This document shows positions 63,721 to 64,000 of a stretch of 64,000 bases of DNA, piece by piece. The notes under the pieces are model-generated. The model was not told the origin of the DNA, made no database searches, and was given only the letters and a program-made list of their open reading frames with translations. This stretch comes from Symbiodinium natans. Taxonomy: Eukaryota; Sar; Dinophyceae; Suessiales; Symbiodiniaceae. Each line of letters starts with the position of its first letter. Positions within the stretch are counted from its first letter, which is position 1. Location of the stretch: assembly GCA_905221605.1 (NCBI GenBank), contig CAJNDS010000691.1:1-64000 (forward strand), written 5' to 3'. The translations under genes and the position numbers were made by a program.

Positions 63721-64000
63721 TACCCTATACGCAAATTAAGGGGCCCATATATACGTCAAAACCCTTTAAAGAAACGGAGGTTGGGGACCATCTTAAGGGC
63801 CCATGCAACTAAAACCCTAAACCCTAAACCCTAAACCCTAAGCCCGCAACCCTAACAGCCCTAAGAGCCGGAGATTGCTTGTTCTGCAAACTTCGGCCCT
63901 CCCAAGCTGCCACGGAGACCTTCCGAGCGACGTCTTGGGCCCAGGGTTTAGGGTTTAGGGTTGAGGGGTTAGGGTTTAGGGTTTAGGGATAGGGTTTAGG
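63721..64000 (+). other. Right end of window
   Basis: Two TTAAGGGGCCCAT-like segments, telomeric repeats and a unique island at 63866-63942 open in several frames (one reads AGDCLFCKLRPSQAATETFR). Not resolved. Confidence 0.4.

Larger units (their letters stand above)
1808..63998. repeat. Interspersed telomeric repeats TTTAGGG/CCCTAAA throughout the introns
   Basis: Tandem 7-mers occur in both orientations in nearly every intron. The longest tracts are near 2069-2146, 2941-3042, 5093-5205, 5559-5645, 5757-5880, 7004-7066, 8827-9040, 9167-9265, 11429-11516, 14192-14302, 19724-19825, 21231-21289, 24051-24110, 24626-24694, 25205-25326, 27476-27543, 34560-34613, 39143-39248, 46930-47045, 47160-47287, 53113-53229 and 62759-62855. 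Variants include CCCCAAA, CCCTGAA, TTCAGGG, TTTCGGG, TTTTTAGGG and CCCTAACA. The unit is the telomere repeat of plants and of many alveolates. The tracts are interrupted by exons and reverse direction, so this is not a chromosome end. Often CCCTAAA lies upstream of an exon and TTTAGGG downstream. Confidence 0.97.

Noticed and set aside
1-64000. Dinoflagellate spliced-leader sequence or its relict at gene starts
   Set aside because: I looked for the TTGGCTCAAG core and found no convincing copy, so no gene start could be fixed this way.
1-64000. Reverse transcriptase, transposase, integrase or viral genes
   Set aside because: No open frame carries a recognisable motif. The mobile elements seen are all short and non-coding.

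Overview
The window looks like nuclear DNA of a dinoflagellate (call about 0.75). It has TTTAGGG-type telomeric repeats, very short exons (about 20-180 bp) in long introns, and 5' splice sites that must be GC or GA as well as GT to keep reading frames open. Its introns behave like mobile introner elements, and all but one gene lie on one strand. No bacterial, plastid or viral genes, tRNAs, rRNAs or CRISPR arrays were seen. All exon models come from frame continuity, splice dinucleotides and internal protein homology read by eye; no search was run, so most products have no assigned function.

Layout. 1-1379: a CA microsatellite and a minus-strand partial gene (three exons, acidic middle, runs off the left edge). 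1380-2170: divergent strand switch. 2.2-18.1 kb, plus strand: a gene of about 30 small exons, most encoding a degenerate helical repeat here called the DP repeat (core G-[LFYM]-E-x-L-[LF]-x-D-P-x-x-L-x-x-[FL]-L), mixed with coiled-coil exons and ending in an acidic tail with a TGA at 18105. 19.2-30.8 kb: a second gene of the same family, with DP repeats first, then coiled coil, and a probable end at 30787. 31.2-32.7 kb: a few exons of an unidentified gene. 33.6-49.7 kb: a long coiled-coil gene; one 3368-bp exon carries eleven near-identical 96-residue repeats, flanked by two diverged units split by several introns. 51.6-63.7 kb: exons of an unidentified, probably membrane, protein.

Between exons, introns are packed with TTTAGGG/CCCTAAA arrays and variants, poly-C or poly-G tracts, microsatellites, minisatellites and several families of short terminal-inverted-repeat elements.

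The most interesting result is how introns seem to arise. In five introns the first four bases of the intron are repeated exactly as the first four bases of the next exon (GAGA, GTTT, GTGG, GCAA, GAAC), and the intron body begins like CTTGG/CTTAG and ends CCAAG/CTAAG. This is what insertion of an element with a 4-bp target duplication gives, with the duplicated target supplying the donor (GT, GC or GA) and the element supplying the acceptor AG. Three of these elements carry the telomeric arrays inside them, linking the telomeric repeats to intron gain.
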